Below, piece after piece: positions 37,554 through 49,168 of a DNA stretch of 64,000 nucleotides (positions within the stretch are counted from its first letter, which is position 1; the number at the start of each line of letters is the position of its first letter). Made by a program: the position numbers and the translations under genes. Below the pieces are notes generated by a model. That model worked only from the letters and a program-made list of their open reading frames with translations. It was not told where the DNA came from and did not search any database. This DNA is from Paramyrothecium sp. XJ0827 (Eukaryota > Ascomycota > Sordariomycetes > Hypocreales > Stachybotryaceae), in assembly GCA_020881915.1 (NCBI GenBank), contig JAJFPB010000002.1, positions 1,116,001-1,180,000 of the forward strand. Reading direction: 5' to 3'.

Positions 37554-39226
37554 AGGACTCTTCTTACGCCTCTATGTCGTCCATGACTGGCTTCTTCTCT
37601 TGACAGTTCTGCTTCGGATAAAGCTCGCGCGTTGGGGACTGGTCTTCTGGTCATTGGCTGCAAAGTTCTTAAGGTTTTATTGCTTTTCTTCGCTCAAGAG
37701 GTAAAACACGACACACACGACACTCGATCTTTCCTTGAGTCTCGAATCATGATCGGCGTTGGAGATCCTAGTCAAAGATGGCATGTCATCAGTTTCAAAT
37801 TTGATTCGATTCAAATCTTTTAGTCTTTTCCGTACCTTGGCATTCTCTCGTTCTCGTTGCTGTTGTCTCTTTTGGTGCTTCGTTGAGGCTGCTGGTACTA
37901 CTGATTGATGTTTTCTCCCCCCTATAGTTACGTGCATGCCCTGACGCGCATTGTCCTCGCTTGCGTCACTAGTCCTGCCTTGCTTTGTGAGTACTTTGCC
38001 TGGGCGGAAAGCTTTGCCGCCTCAAAAGTGATACCCTTCTGTTTCTAAGAGAAGCTGGAGTACTGGCAGAGAGGAGCTTTGGTCGTGGCTCAGCCACCGA
38101 TTCGTTTGAATAGACTCAAGGTTATGGATGCTAGACATTACACACCTTGGTACCACGGAAGAAATAGACCGGTCTTTTTGGCTTTACATGCAGCCACGGG
38201 AGATGGTGTGGTATTACTCCATCCGCTCGTGTTCATTACTGGGTATGTCGTGAATCGTCGAGGTATTGCGTCCCGAGATAGTGTCCAGACTACTCGTCCG
38301 CGCTCGCCGTACTTGAGGAAGATGACTTCAACACGCTGTTCTGTTGACGATGGGATTCTTACATTTCGTTAAAACGACGACTCAATGTTCTATTGGCTGT
38401 TGCGTGAATCTGAACAGCTCGGAAACACTGCGCCTCGATTGCCTGCTGTGGTCTCCATTCATGAAACCATAACGCATTCAAACGCGTGATGGGCCTAAGG
38501 ACTTGTTCCATTTTCCCATGGCCAATCGGCAAAGGAATCCAGAGGGATGTCGGCGTTGAACCAGGACGCCAGGGTCCTGTTGGCTACAACTACGTGAACT
38601 CCAACACCATTTTCAACACTCAGCAGCAACTACTTTCAATTAACGCAGCTCTGACTACGGAAAGATTCCGTCATCTTTCTTCGTCGAATCCATGTCACTT
38701 GTGATTCCCCTGCACACAAAGCTGTGACTGTCAGAGTCCACGCCTTCGCTCGCGGCGTATTCGTATCTTACGGGTCCACAACAACTCAAGGGGTCACGAT
38801 TACGGCTGTGGGCCAGGAACCGATCACGACACCCTCAAGATCTTATTCCTGTGTGTAACGACTTTCTGGCCAGACTTCATTCGCCGGCAGGATCGATAAT
38901 CCTTGCCGTATTTTACTTGTCTTATGGAACCCCGCAGCGCATGCATCCTGCACCTCCATTCGGCCAATCTACGGCGGTCGTCAGTCCGTGCTATCTGTCC
39001 GGAACCCTTTTACCTCTCTGGCAAAGCAGCAGGTGGCATCATTCATGTTGCATGTCCGGGCTGCTTATCTTGGATTCTTCAGTCTGTACTCGTATTCGAG
39101 CCGTGGCCCTTAAAATCCCACAGTTCCCAGCACAGAACCTGACTGATCTCCTGCTTGTCCTCGAATATCAGTAGATCCACGCAATCTATTCGTTCTGCTT
39201 TGTTTTATGCCGCTCCAACCATCACG
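37554..39226. other. Intergenic, no gene supported
   Basis: About 1.7 kb downstream of the RRM gene. The first few hundred bases are T-rich and probably 3' UTR. A plus-strand frame at 38079-38372 has no recognisable domain and is not called. Confidence 0.5.
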
Positions 39227-40401
39227 ATGACTTTCTCCGTCCCCGACTTCGACGACTTGCCCCATGTGGAGGGCCTCCCGCAAGGGTGCGCGTGGGGCGT
39301 GTTTGATCGCGAGGGCGAGAAAGATGTTCATGGGACACTCAACTTCCTGACACCAGACGTTGTCAAGGCAGCAGCCTCCGAGGTTAGAGATGGTGTTTCC
39401 ATCTCGCTCAAGTACGTAGTCGGATTCCAGACGACAAAGAGAACGAAGAATGGAATGCCAGGCTGACATCAACAATCCAGTTGGCCGCTGAACGGCTTCG
39501 CGCAAGTCAAGTGGCCTATTCCCGGCCGCAAGCCGCCCAAGCATTCTTACTTGTCCCTCGGAGAGACCAAGAAAGAAGCTGGCCTTGAAATAGTACATGC
39601 CTGGGACGACGAGATTGACCTGAACACCCAGTCGAGCAGCCAGTGGGACAGCCTGTGCCATTACCCTCACCAGCCCTCGTGCCTGAGCTACAACGGCGCC
39701 AAACCAAGCCGCGATACACTGAACGCCGAGATTGAAACTACTGCCGAAAACCAGCTGCCTACGCTCGACCACTGGCACTCGCGTGGCTGTCTAGTTGGAA
39801 GAGGAGTGCTGCTCGACTACAAGGCCTATGCCGAGGCCGTGGGTAAAGAGTTCGGACCCTTCGCAGGTGCGCGCATCACGGTCGAGGAGCTCGAGGCCTG
39901 TGCGGCCCACCAGGGCGTCGAGTTTCGCCAGGGCGACATCCTCGTTGTAAGGACAGGCCAAACGCAGTTCATTGACGAAACCACCCCAGAGGAGTTTCTG
40001 AAGACACTGTCTGCTGGTCGGCTCAGCGGCGTGCACGGTGCGGTCGAGACGGCCCGATGGCTCTGGAACAAGCGCTTCGCCGCTGTCACGTCCGACGCGA
40101 TGGCGTTCGAAGCATTCCCGCCCCTGAAGCCTGACGGGACCGAAGGCACGACAGCAGATCTCGGTACGTATGATGCCTTGCGAGGCTCGGTAGCTTCCAT
40201 GCTGACAGTCCTGCTTGGTCCTTAGTTCTCCATCCTTACTTGCTGTCATTCTTTGGCATGCCGATTGGGGAGATTTGGGACCTGAAGCGTCTTTCTGAGT
40301 ACTGCGAGAAGACGAAGCGCTACTCGTTCATGATCACCTCCGCTCCGCTGAATCTGCCGGGACTTATTGGCTCGCCGCCAAATGCGTTGGCTATTTTCTA
40401 G
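39227..40401 (+). CDS. Cyclase-family protein (kynurenine-formamidase-like fold)
   Basis: Three exons, 39227-39411, 39481-40163 and 40226-40401; 347 residues, all junctions in frame. It belongs to the cyclase superfamily (PF04199), metal-dependent amidohydrolase-like enzymes. Visible family features are LNFLTPDVV near the start, QWDSLCHYPHQ (the fungal form of the metal-site motif), HWHSRGCLVGRGVLLDY, and GDILVVRTGQTQF followed by GVHGAVETARWLW, SDAMAFEAFP and LHPYLLSFFGMPIGEIWDL. It ends with the usual LIGSPPNALAIF. Such fungal enzymes often sit in accessory catabolic or metabolite loci; the substrate is unknown. There is no signal peptide, so it is probably cytosolic. No linked pathway gene is adjacent. 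Confidence 0.92.
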
Positions 40402-41524
40402 TTCGGCGATGTTCCATCTCGTACGTGGGAGCAGAGGCTACGCTAAAGGGCTTGGAGTTGTCTTCGTGACTCAACCAGACTGACTTTCCTCGTGATAATT
40501 ACATACTGATTGAATATGGTTAGGAGTTGGCAGTCTGGGTTGTACATGATGACTCTTAGAGTTTGATATTCGAGGGCATTGATCTCATCAGCATTCTCGT
40601 ACACAACAGACGTAATGGGAATTAGCGTTAGTACTTGCTTGAGTCCATGGGCAGGGCCAAGGCTAAACAGTAGCTAGGTGTCAACAGATGTGAGGACACA
40701 CATGTGCATTGATATTGTAGAAGAAACTGTCTGAACTTGCATGAGAACAGCATTATGTTGACCCTCAGCCATGATACCTGTGACGTATGGAGCAGTCAAG
40801 CAATACAGTATCCCTTCAGTCCCTTCTTGGATCGATCCCCGCCCTGTGAACCTAGGAAAGGGGTTGATGAAGCCTCCGCCATGTCAGATTCTTCTAAGTC
40901 CTCATGTTGCAGTTCATTCGTTGCAGTATCTCCCGTCCCTTCGTTAGAGACCGTACTCGAGATGGTTTAACCTTCCGCCGGTAGAAGTATCCGGACCACC
41001 CCGAGGGCCCGTCGCTATGGCCGGCATAGCTGCATCTCATGTGGCCCATAATCCTGTGCGTGCATTTCGTTTTGCAAGGCTCCGAAGCCGCTGACCGTAC
41101 TGACTTTTTGGTTGGACCATTCTAGGAATGTCACGTAGTTCAAGACCTTGTATACTTGAGAGGGTGTGTCCCTGCGGTCTGCTAGATGTTGTATGGAGTC
41201 GTGGCGTACGCAAAGACCACTAGTTAAAGTTAAAGACGCAGCAATTACAGATAAAACCAGGTCATTGAGTATGCTGGTCTTCTAATCTCGGGTGCCAATC
41301 CTAAAATGCTTGGTGGCTATTCAGGCCTTCTTCTAGCAAACTTGGGAATTGGCATAGAAGTATAAGAATAAAGTCCACCTCAAAGATGGAGTCAGATTGA
41401 ACGCCCAGACAAGCAAGACAAATTTGAGTTACAACTAATTTACATGATGCCAAGATCCTAATGTACACGGACGCCTTGCGTGGCCCCTCTCTTTCAACGT
41501 GCTCTGACCGTGTCGAATCAACCT
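40402..41524. other. Intergenic between convergent genes
   Basis: About 1.1 kb between the cyclase stop and the metallo-beta-lactamase stop, so it holds two 3' ends. No gene is supported. Confidence 0.5.
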
Positions 41525-42588
41525 TTATAGACTCCATCCATCCAAAGTTTCAAGGTCCGTGAAAGTATCAAGGGGAAGGGAGTGAACCTGGCGGATACCG
41601 CCTCGACCGTAGTTCTCTGCGGTGGCGTTCAGGAGGCTCATACCCCCCTGGCTTGTAGCCTGAGGGAAAGCCTTCAGAAGCATGTTGGAGATCTCGGTCG
41701 GTGTGAAATGATCGACACCCTTGCTTTCAATTTCGGACTGCCAAAACTCGATATACTTGCGGGTGTGCTCCAGTCCAGCTTGGCCCTCGATTGCAGCGTC
41801 GTTGGCAGTGTGGCCTGGTACGATGGTAGCAGGCTTCAGGTCTTCGATGAGGTCCAAAGTGCTTTGCCAGGACTTGGTCAGAGCAGGCGTGGCCAGGTCA
41901 GCGAGCCAGGGGTGGTAATCGCTACCGTATACAGTGTCGCCAGCAATCAAAGTTCGCGCCGAAGGAACCCAGAAGAGTGTTTCGTCGACTGAATCGCCAG
42001 TCAAGGGGCTCACTAGACGAATGGGATGTGCCTCGTCACCAGGCAAAGTGAAGAAAGTGAAGTTGTATGCCTCGGGTAGTGCGGTGACCTGCTGCACCAG
42101 CTGAGCGCCAAAGACGGCAGTGACCTTTTTCACCTATCCAGGTGTTAGCATACCAGCTTGTTTCTCCTGGAGCCAATATTCCTTACCTGGGCTGGGGCCT
42201 CAACCTTCATGACGGCGGCCGCCTTGGGATTGGCGTAGTACTTGATACCAGGAAATTCCTCGAGAAAAGCACCTCCGCTGAGGTAATGGTCAGGGTGGCT
42301 ATGTGTGCTAAAGGCAGCGACCAAAGGCTTGTCTGTGGTTTCCTTGACCCATTGGGCAAGCTCTTTAGCCTTTGTGATGGTCCATGGCAGGTCAATGATG
42401 ACGGCGGCTTCAGAACCAATGATCAAGGATGAAACCACATCGAGGCCCTCAGCGACATTGACGTGGGTCTTGACTTGGGGCCCAGGACGAGTTTGGCAAC
42501 CTTGAGGTGCCGCGGGCTTGGAGTGAACCCCGTTGAAAAGGCCCATCGTGGCGAGGCACGCAGCAAAAAAGCGCTGCTGGTTGAACAT
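41525..42588 (-). CDS. Secreted metallo-beta-lactamase-fold hydrolase
   Basis: Two exons on the minus strand, 42588-42187 and 42133-41525; 336 residues. The N-terminus (MFNQQRFFAACLATMGLFNG) is a signal peptide ending near residue 23. The metallo-beta-lactamase fold starts with VVSSLIIGSEAAVIIDLPW and carries the zinc-binding HSHPDH (residues 96-101). Further ligands are Asp in LIAGDTVYGSD and His in IVPGHTAND. Fungal relatives of this length are annotated as MBL-fold hydrolases of broad or unknown substrate (lactones, thioesters); an antibiotic-destroying role is not implied. The intron is 53 nt with GTAAGG and ATAG. A TATA box lies about 125 bp upstream. No partner gene is adjacent. Confidence 0.92.
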
Positions 42589-45106
42589 GTTGACGTATCT
42601 CTTCGATTGGGAAGGCAGAATATTTGGAAGATCGATTGGAATAACGGAGTTGAGCTACAAAGTGAGTGTTGTTGGAAGTATTCAGTCGAGAAACGATAGG
42701 TTGTGTCCGTACTCTTATACAAGAAGCCTCGCAACTCTGGCTCAAGCATTGTTTGAGTCATCGTGAAGCATGCGCTTGGAACTCCCACTCTGTGCCGAAT
42801 AGTCGCAGGCTTCCAGAACGCCGATCCTTCAGCCATCCCACTACTCAATTACGGCACAAAATAACCATCGCCGTGCGTTCATCTGACGTTGCAATTCCAA
42901 ATGTGAAAGCCGGATGAAGTGGGTGCGCCACATCCCACATGGGCCGAAATTGCCAAGCAGCAAGGGCTGTTCCTTCAAGTTTCGGATCTCGCAACTTGCC
43001 TTGAATGACAGACACCATGCCTGATCCGGTATCTGCATGGAGTCAGCACACGGCATATGAGCGCATCCCACCAACTCGATTTGTGTCCTAACATTCAAAT
43101 CTACTTAGCCGAATAAGCACATACAATGGCTTATAACTCGTGTAAGCTAGCCGGCAAGCAATGGCCGATAACATCAAGCGGGGGAAAAAAGGAGATGGCA
43201 AACCTGGCCATAAGTCTTTTGATACTGTCCGCCGTGAATGTCGATGTCTCAACGGTGGCAAGGGAATGAAGGGGTTAGAGCCTTTAACCAGTTTGGAAGA
43301 TTCCTATCGGGTCTGATCAGTATGGCAGAAGCAAGAAGGACTGAATCAGAGCAACCTTACCTGTAATATAAGTAACTAGCTCCGTATCAATGCCGTCAGG
43401 AATCGATCGAGCGAAACCGGCTACGTAAAGCCATAGTAAGATTTTCTATTGACAGTGAAATTATTAGGCGACTTGTACAGAACGTAGTGCCTGCTCGTGG
43501 TTTGGTAACATGCTCGGAATCGAACTGTGAAGACTGTGAAGGCTGTCGATGGCTGATGAGTAGCAGGTAGCAGGCCGACCAGCATGGTCCTGGCACTCTT
43601 TTGACAAAGTACGAGCCACTGTAGCACGGTATTTAGCGTTGATCATGGTCCCAGACTCCTTCCCACACTCTCCATACCGAGTTTCAGACAAGTATTTTCG
43701 CGCGCAGGCATGGGAGTAAGCGGCAGAATGGGACGAAGATTATTGTCTTACTACTGACAATGACCCTATTTGTCTTGCGGCAGAGCGAACCCACCGAATG
43801 ACAGGCTGTATGGAGAGAATGGGTTGCAAACCGTGTATGAGCATGAGACGAGGCTGAAACAGCTTTGACGTTATTTCTATGGCCCTGGGGCTGGAGCTCT
43901 GGGCCAGCTCATCGGACTGGGGGGATTTCATATCGGAACTCGTTCAGGGAGGCTCTATTGGGGGCCGGCCAGAGAGGACGTGCTGGATGTAAACGTGGAG
44001 GGGACGGATGACGAGGCAACGTGGGGCCGGATGTCAATTCTACTAATGAATATGTTAGCAAACTCCGTCGTTTGTTTGGGAATAAGTGTTTGGCTGAAAA
44101 GAGCTGCAAATCTGAGAGAAAGGACGGCGCTGATGACGTTTTGGCAGGGCACAGCAGCCATCAACGTAGGGTCGAAGAGAGATATATGTGGCCTCTTCCC
44201 ACAAAAAGAAAGCAACTCCCTCTTCGTTAATATCAGCTTAGCACAGTAATCAAAGCAATCCAACTTCCTTACCACAGAGGTGGCAAGTCCATGCGGAGGC
44301 TGGTAGTAGAATGTCGTGGGTGGATGGATGCAAAGACCCAAGTTTGGTTTGTCAGGGTGTCGTGAAGTTGGATGTTTGTCAAATACCAAGTCGGTACCCA
44401 GTTGTTGGAACCCGTGCAACGACAGAGCAGAGCGCAGGTCGGCGATGTACTGCCTCTTGCTGCTTGCGCTATAGCCGAGCAGGATCATTGCGGCTCCCGG
44501 CTTCGGATGGTGACTTCACGGCGAGCTGCAGGGAGAGTTGGGTTTCGTTGTGGCACATGAGTCGCAGATCAAAATTCGTGGCATTGGCAAAACGACACCA
44601 TCTATGGAGGAACAACTGTGTACGCCAATCTTTGTGTCCAGTCACTTACGAGGTTTTGTAATTTCCCTAGTCCCGTTCTCACATCAGATGCTTACCCTAT
44701 AGCCTACGTCGACTTTGAGGGCAAGGGAACGGCGACAATTGCGCCGCTGCCGTTGAGGTGAAGAGGCCTGAGCTATGGAGTGATGAACAAGGATAATCGC
44801 CACGATGACCGCATCGTCACTACTCTTCATTTCCGAGCTCATACTAAAACCAAGACCTGGCTGTACTGGAGGCCGTCGCATGCACTTGTGAGTCTAATTT
44901 GAAGCACAGCATTGCAATCCTTATGCTTTGTCGTCCCACGGTCGGTTAAAGATAATCCTTACAGCAATTCAGCGAGACACTTCTTGACTTCACAAGATTT
45001 ATTGACTACCTATCCTTTACAGGAACCGTTACCAGACCGAAACGCCGTGATTCGAAATTCAGAGAGTTTCCGAGATTAGCCAGGGTACAATATCACAAGA
45101 AACATT
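42589..45106. other. 2.5 kb intergenic region
   Basis: Holds the promoter of the metallo-beta-lactamase gene and the 3' flank of the SDR gene. Short frames on both strands (for example 44488-43955 minus) lack any recognisable domain. No repeat or RNA gene was found. Confidence 0.45.
42712..42719 (-). promoter_or_regulatory. TATA box of the metallo-beta-lactamase gene
   Basis: The minus strand reads TATAAGAG about 125 bp upstream of the ATG. Confidence 0.5.
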
Positions 45107-46016
45107 TTACACCATCACACCGCCGTTAATGAGCAGCGTCTGGCCATGAACCCACGAGCTCTCCTCTCCGGCCAAGAAGTTGACCATGTTGGCAATCTCA
45201 GCGGGTTCGCCGAGGCGGTTGAAGGGGCTCGCGCCCTTGAGCGTGTTGACGAGGCCCTCGGGCTTGCCGCGGAAGAAGAGCTCGGTGGCCGTGGGGCCCG
45301 GGGCGATGGCGTTGACGTTGATGCCAGCGGAGCCGAGGCCCTTGGAGAGCACACGGGTGATCTGCTCAATGGCACCCTTGGTGGCGGCGTAGAGGAGGTA
45401 GTTAGGGGCGACGCTCGAGAAGTGGCAGACGCCCGAGGAGACGAAGATGATGCGGGAGCCGGGCGGCATGTGCGGGACGGCTTTCTGTGAGCGGTTGTGA
45501 GTATAAAGTGAGGCAGATTAATTGCAGTTCAGCACCCACCTGAGTCATGAAGTAAGGGCCCTTGACGTTCATGTTGAAGATGGAGTCAAAGTCGGCCTCG
45601 GTGGAGTCCTGCAGCGACTTCATGGGCATGATGGCGGCGTTGAGGACGATGGTGTCAATCTTGCCGAACTTGGCGACGGCCTCGTTGACAAGCTTCTCGT
45701 TGTCCTCGAGCTTGGAGACGTCGGCCTGGACGGCGATGGCGCGGTCGGAACCGATGGCCTGGACCATGGCGTTGGCGGCGTCGGCGTTGGAGAAGTAGTT
45801 GATGACGACGCTGGCGCCCTCGCTGGCGACGCGCTCGATGCAGGCCTTGCCGATGCCGTTGGAGGAGCCGGTGATGAGGATGACCTTGCCCTTGAGAGAC
45901 ATTTTGGCGGGAGTGTTGGCGGTGTTGTTGGTTGTGTCTGATTGAGCTGGGGTGGTGGTTGTTTGCTGTTCTTCGGTGGACGGCGTGGACTTGGACAAGA
46001 AGGTCTTCCACTTCAT
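45107..46016 (-). CDS. Short-chain dehydrogenase/reductase (classical SDR)
   Basis: Two exons on the minus strand, 46016-45540 and 45484-45107; 284 residues from the first ATG. The Rossmann fold begins at MSLKGKVILITGSSNGIG (TGxxxGIG at 49-56), with LNAA, a catalytic Ser in IFVSSG, YAATK (Tyr191, Lys195) and the IAPGP-TATELF segment. It ends WVHGQTLLINGGVMV. The closest broad match is the 3-oxoacyl-ACP-reductase/glucose-dehydrogenase-like group; the substrate is unknown. The first 38 residues form a Thr/Gln-rich extension outside the fold. An internal ATG at 45902 would give a standard 246-residue enzyme. The TATA box about 65 bp above the first ATG makes the long form possible, but the leader would be short. 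The intron is 55 nt (GTGGGT...CACAG). Confidence 0.92.
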
Positions 46017-46078
46017 TGTACGACTTCAATTGACTACAAAGGCAAGGGAGCTACAGCAAGCCACCGCGGGGGTCTCCC

Positions 46079-46087
46079 ATTTATATA
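46079..46087 (-). promoter_or_regulatory. TATA box of the SDR gene
   Basis: The minus strand reads TATATAAAT about 63-71 bp upstream of the first ATG at 46016. Confidence 0.6.
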
Positions 46088-49000
46088 CAGCTGAACCGGC
46101 AGCAGCAGCAGTAGCAGCCATGATTACCTTGTTCTTGTGTCGTGCGGCGGGCGATGACGCTCGTCGGACCGGAGTTCAGGCTGCACAGCTCCGCATGTGC
46201 GCGTGCTCACCCACCACATTTCGGACCGGAGCTTCCCCTGGACGTGATGGATGGGGCCACGCAGGCTCGGATTTACAGGGTCTCCCGCTGCAAATAAAAT
46301 CCGGGCAGCGATCAACGTGACGGTAAGACGGTAATAAGGGTGGGGGGGTTGACAAGCCTTGGTCATGAAACGGCTCTGGCGGCCGCGTTGGAGTTGAGCA
46401 ACGAGCCCGCCGTCCAATGGCATTGGCTGGGTTGTTGGCTTTGGAGCTGTTGCACAATGGAGGGGGTCCGGAAGGCTGGATGTGGATGATGCAGGCGGCG
46501 CTCAGGGTGGCGCCGCCGTCTGGGTCTGCGTACGCTATGCACTTAGTAATTGCGAGAGGACTTGGAAGCCGTCGGGACAGAACGGCGGTTGTTGAAGGTT
46601 TCGCTCGTCTCAGAGTCACGGGCAGCGACATTGTAGACTGCGACGGAGCTGTCCATTCAACATTGGCAGAGCTCGAGGTAACCAAGGTAGCTTCGCTTCT
46701 CTCCTCGCAAAGCTACAGGATTTGAGTGAGCTTGGGCCAACGCTCTACATGCCTGTGAGACGTCATCGCCGCTGGCATGGGCACGAAAATGGAAAATGAG
46801 AAGGACCAACAAACAGCGCTGCTTCAACATAAACGAAACAGGTTTGAGGGAATGGTGAAATAACTCCTGTGTGGGGGACACGCTGCGTCTCTGCGAACCA
46901 AATTGCCCATGTGAGGCAACAAAGCTACCTCTATTGAGAGTGTGCAACGGGATCTCAACCCCAGCGAGCGGGCTTGGCTGGTTAGCTCAGATAAACCCCA
47001 CTTACACCAGGTGGTTGCGAATAGCTTCACCAAACGTCCCTCGACCATCACCTCATTCACGTGCCAAGACAAGTCAGAAATCGAGGACCATGGCTCGTGC
47101 CAACGGCACGGGCTGGCTTGAGGCTTCGGTTGCCCCCAAACCCACTGCAAATGCTGTTGTCCATGCGGGTCCCCTGTTCACCCGGGTCGAGCGCACCACG
47201 TCTGGAAGTGATGTCCGCGGCAAAAGCACAAGGTGGGTGCACATCGTGAAATGGGGACAGGCGCCAACAACGGCATGCTGCAGAGCGTCCGGCACCACGC
47301 ACCGTCCATGGATCCGGTACCCGAGCCAATGCGACCGAAATGCATTTGTCCCTTGGCTACCTTGCGTTAGCCATTCACCCAAGCGGCTAAGCACACAGGA
47401 TCGGACGGTCTTGGCCGGATATCGTCGCCTGTCTGGGGGGGGAGGGGGCCCAGCAATGGGCGGCTGGTCGGCCGCGCCAAGGCGAAACTGCACAGGCAAA
47501 AGGCGGGCAAGGGTCGGTGGCGACGATTACTGCAACGAGCAGGGGGCCTGGCACTCAAAAGGGTTCTTCTGATGTAACCGCATGCTTCTTGCATTGTGCA
47601 TGCCTGGGCCCTGGGCCCTGGTCCGACTTACTCTTCTTCATCCTTTCTCTTCGCCCTCGCCGCGGCTGCATGACAAAGCGGGGATCTCGAACAATCGACT
47701 AACGGCTGCAGACGTTGATGCAGAAGAAACTGTTTTCCAAAGCAAACGAAGAAGCGCCGGGTGTGTCTTGGGCGTTGTCGAGGGGACTGAGACAAAAAAA
47801 AAAAAAAAAAACCGGTTCCCGCACTCGTATCCGCTGGAGGCAGGCAAAGTGACTGGGGTGGTGCAAGAGTCCATCTTGTGTCCGCCACGCAGTGGAATTT
47901 TTACAAATCGGGGAGCAGCAGCATCGTCTTGTGCCACGATGTTGCCGGGCCACCTTTTGCCACCCGGAGTTCGGTAAGCTGCGTGCTGGTTGCTTCATGA
48001 TTGCGGCTCGTCAAGTCCTGCTTATTGAGACTTGGGTGGGAAGAGATGCTGCTCCACTTGGTGTTATTCATGGATCGTTGTCTTCTACCCCCCTGCCAGT
48101 TCCCGATAACGCCATGGCTTTTTGTGCCTTTCCTCGAGGGGAAATTGACCATGAGCTAAGGTAATAAGCATATTAATTTACTTTTATCGTCTAATGAGCC
48201 TCACTACCGCACGACTACAGTGGATGTGGCGCATACACGGGAGTCTCAGCCCGTGGCCCGGCAAATAGGCAGGTTGCATCGCACGGTCAAGCCACCGGCC
48301 AGAACTGCTGCATCGAGCAATTGCTTGGATGCTCTCGTGATGGCAATTCATCTTCGCCGTGCCTGTTCCGTCGCGCGGGTGTCATCTTTTGCGGGATATT
48401 GCAGCCAAACTATTACTTCACCCGCATGGCTGATTTGGGCCCTTGCCTCTGGTTGCCAGGGAACTTTTGCTTATCTGCCTCTGCCCATAGAGATTCCATG
48501 TCTTGGCCCGACCCGGGCCCCATCGCGACGCTCGTCCAGATTCTTATCTCTTGCCTGATCCTTACTAGAGCCGCCCGGCCTCGCCTTCGGTAGCAGACGC
48601 GGGGCAGGAATCCACAATTGCCGAGACATGACCAGGGGCGGACTGGGAAATCTCCTTGGGCCACCCACAGCCAGCCATACATACAGCCAGAGGTCCGCTT
48701 TGGTCGCCCCCCCCCGCGCTGCGCCGGCTTTTGCCAAGATAGTCGTTTCCTGCCTCTTTGGGGTAGAACCATGTATGGTACCTTTTTTTCCCCCTCTGCC
48801 CTCCTGCGTGTGCTGCCCCGGTCGTCTGGGTTGTCCAACCGTTGGCTGGCGATGCCTCCGTCGATGTGCAGAGTGGAGAGCTGCAGTAGCAAAGGAACCT
48901 GCATGGGTGTATGGGGAGAAAAGATGACGGCGAAGAATGGAAACAGAATACGGCAGGCGGCGGGAGACGTCGGCGACTCCATGCAGCCGAGGGCCGGCCA

Positions 49001-49168
49001 GTGCAGATTGGAATAAATAAGAGAGCGCGCCCCCGTCACGGACTCAATTGACCCTCCTGTTGCTGCTGCTACTGCTCTTCAGACCTCGGATCCTCGTCCA
49101 AGTCCAAGTCCAAGTCACCTGGTTGTCCTGCTGCTCGCCGTCGCATCCAAAAACACAACCCGCCCAGC
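46088..49168. other. 3 kb intergenic region between divergent genes
   Basis: Upstream of both the SDR gene and the LVIVD gene. A run of 18 A lies at 47794-47811. The long plus-strand frame 46871-47572 has no domain and no codon bias and is not called. The last 150 bp before the LVIVD gene contain AATAAATAAG, a possible weak TATA element. Confidence 0.45.
47794..47811. repeat. Poly(A) tract, 18 A
   Basis: Eighteen consecutive A on the plus strand. There are no target-site duplication or retroelement features around it, so a simple mononucleotide repeat is the best reading. Confidence 0.8.

Noticed and set aside
44684..44881. Possible N-terminal exon on the minus strand ending at a GTAAGC donor
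   Set aside because: No following exon with a plausible frame could be found.
46871..47572. Plus-strand frame of 233 codons
   Set aside because: No recognisable domain or codon bias; stops and frames around it look random.
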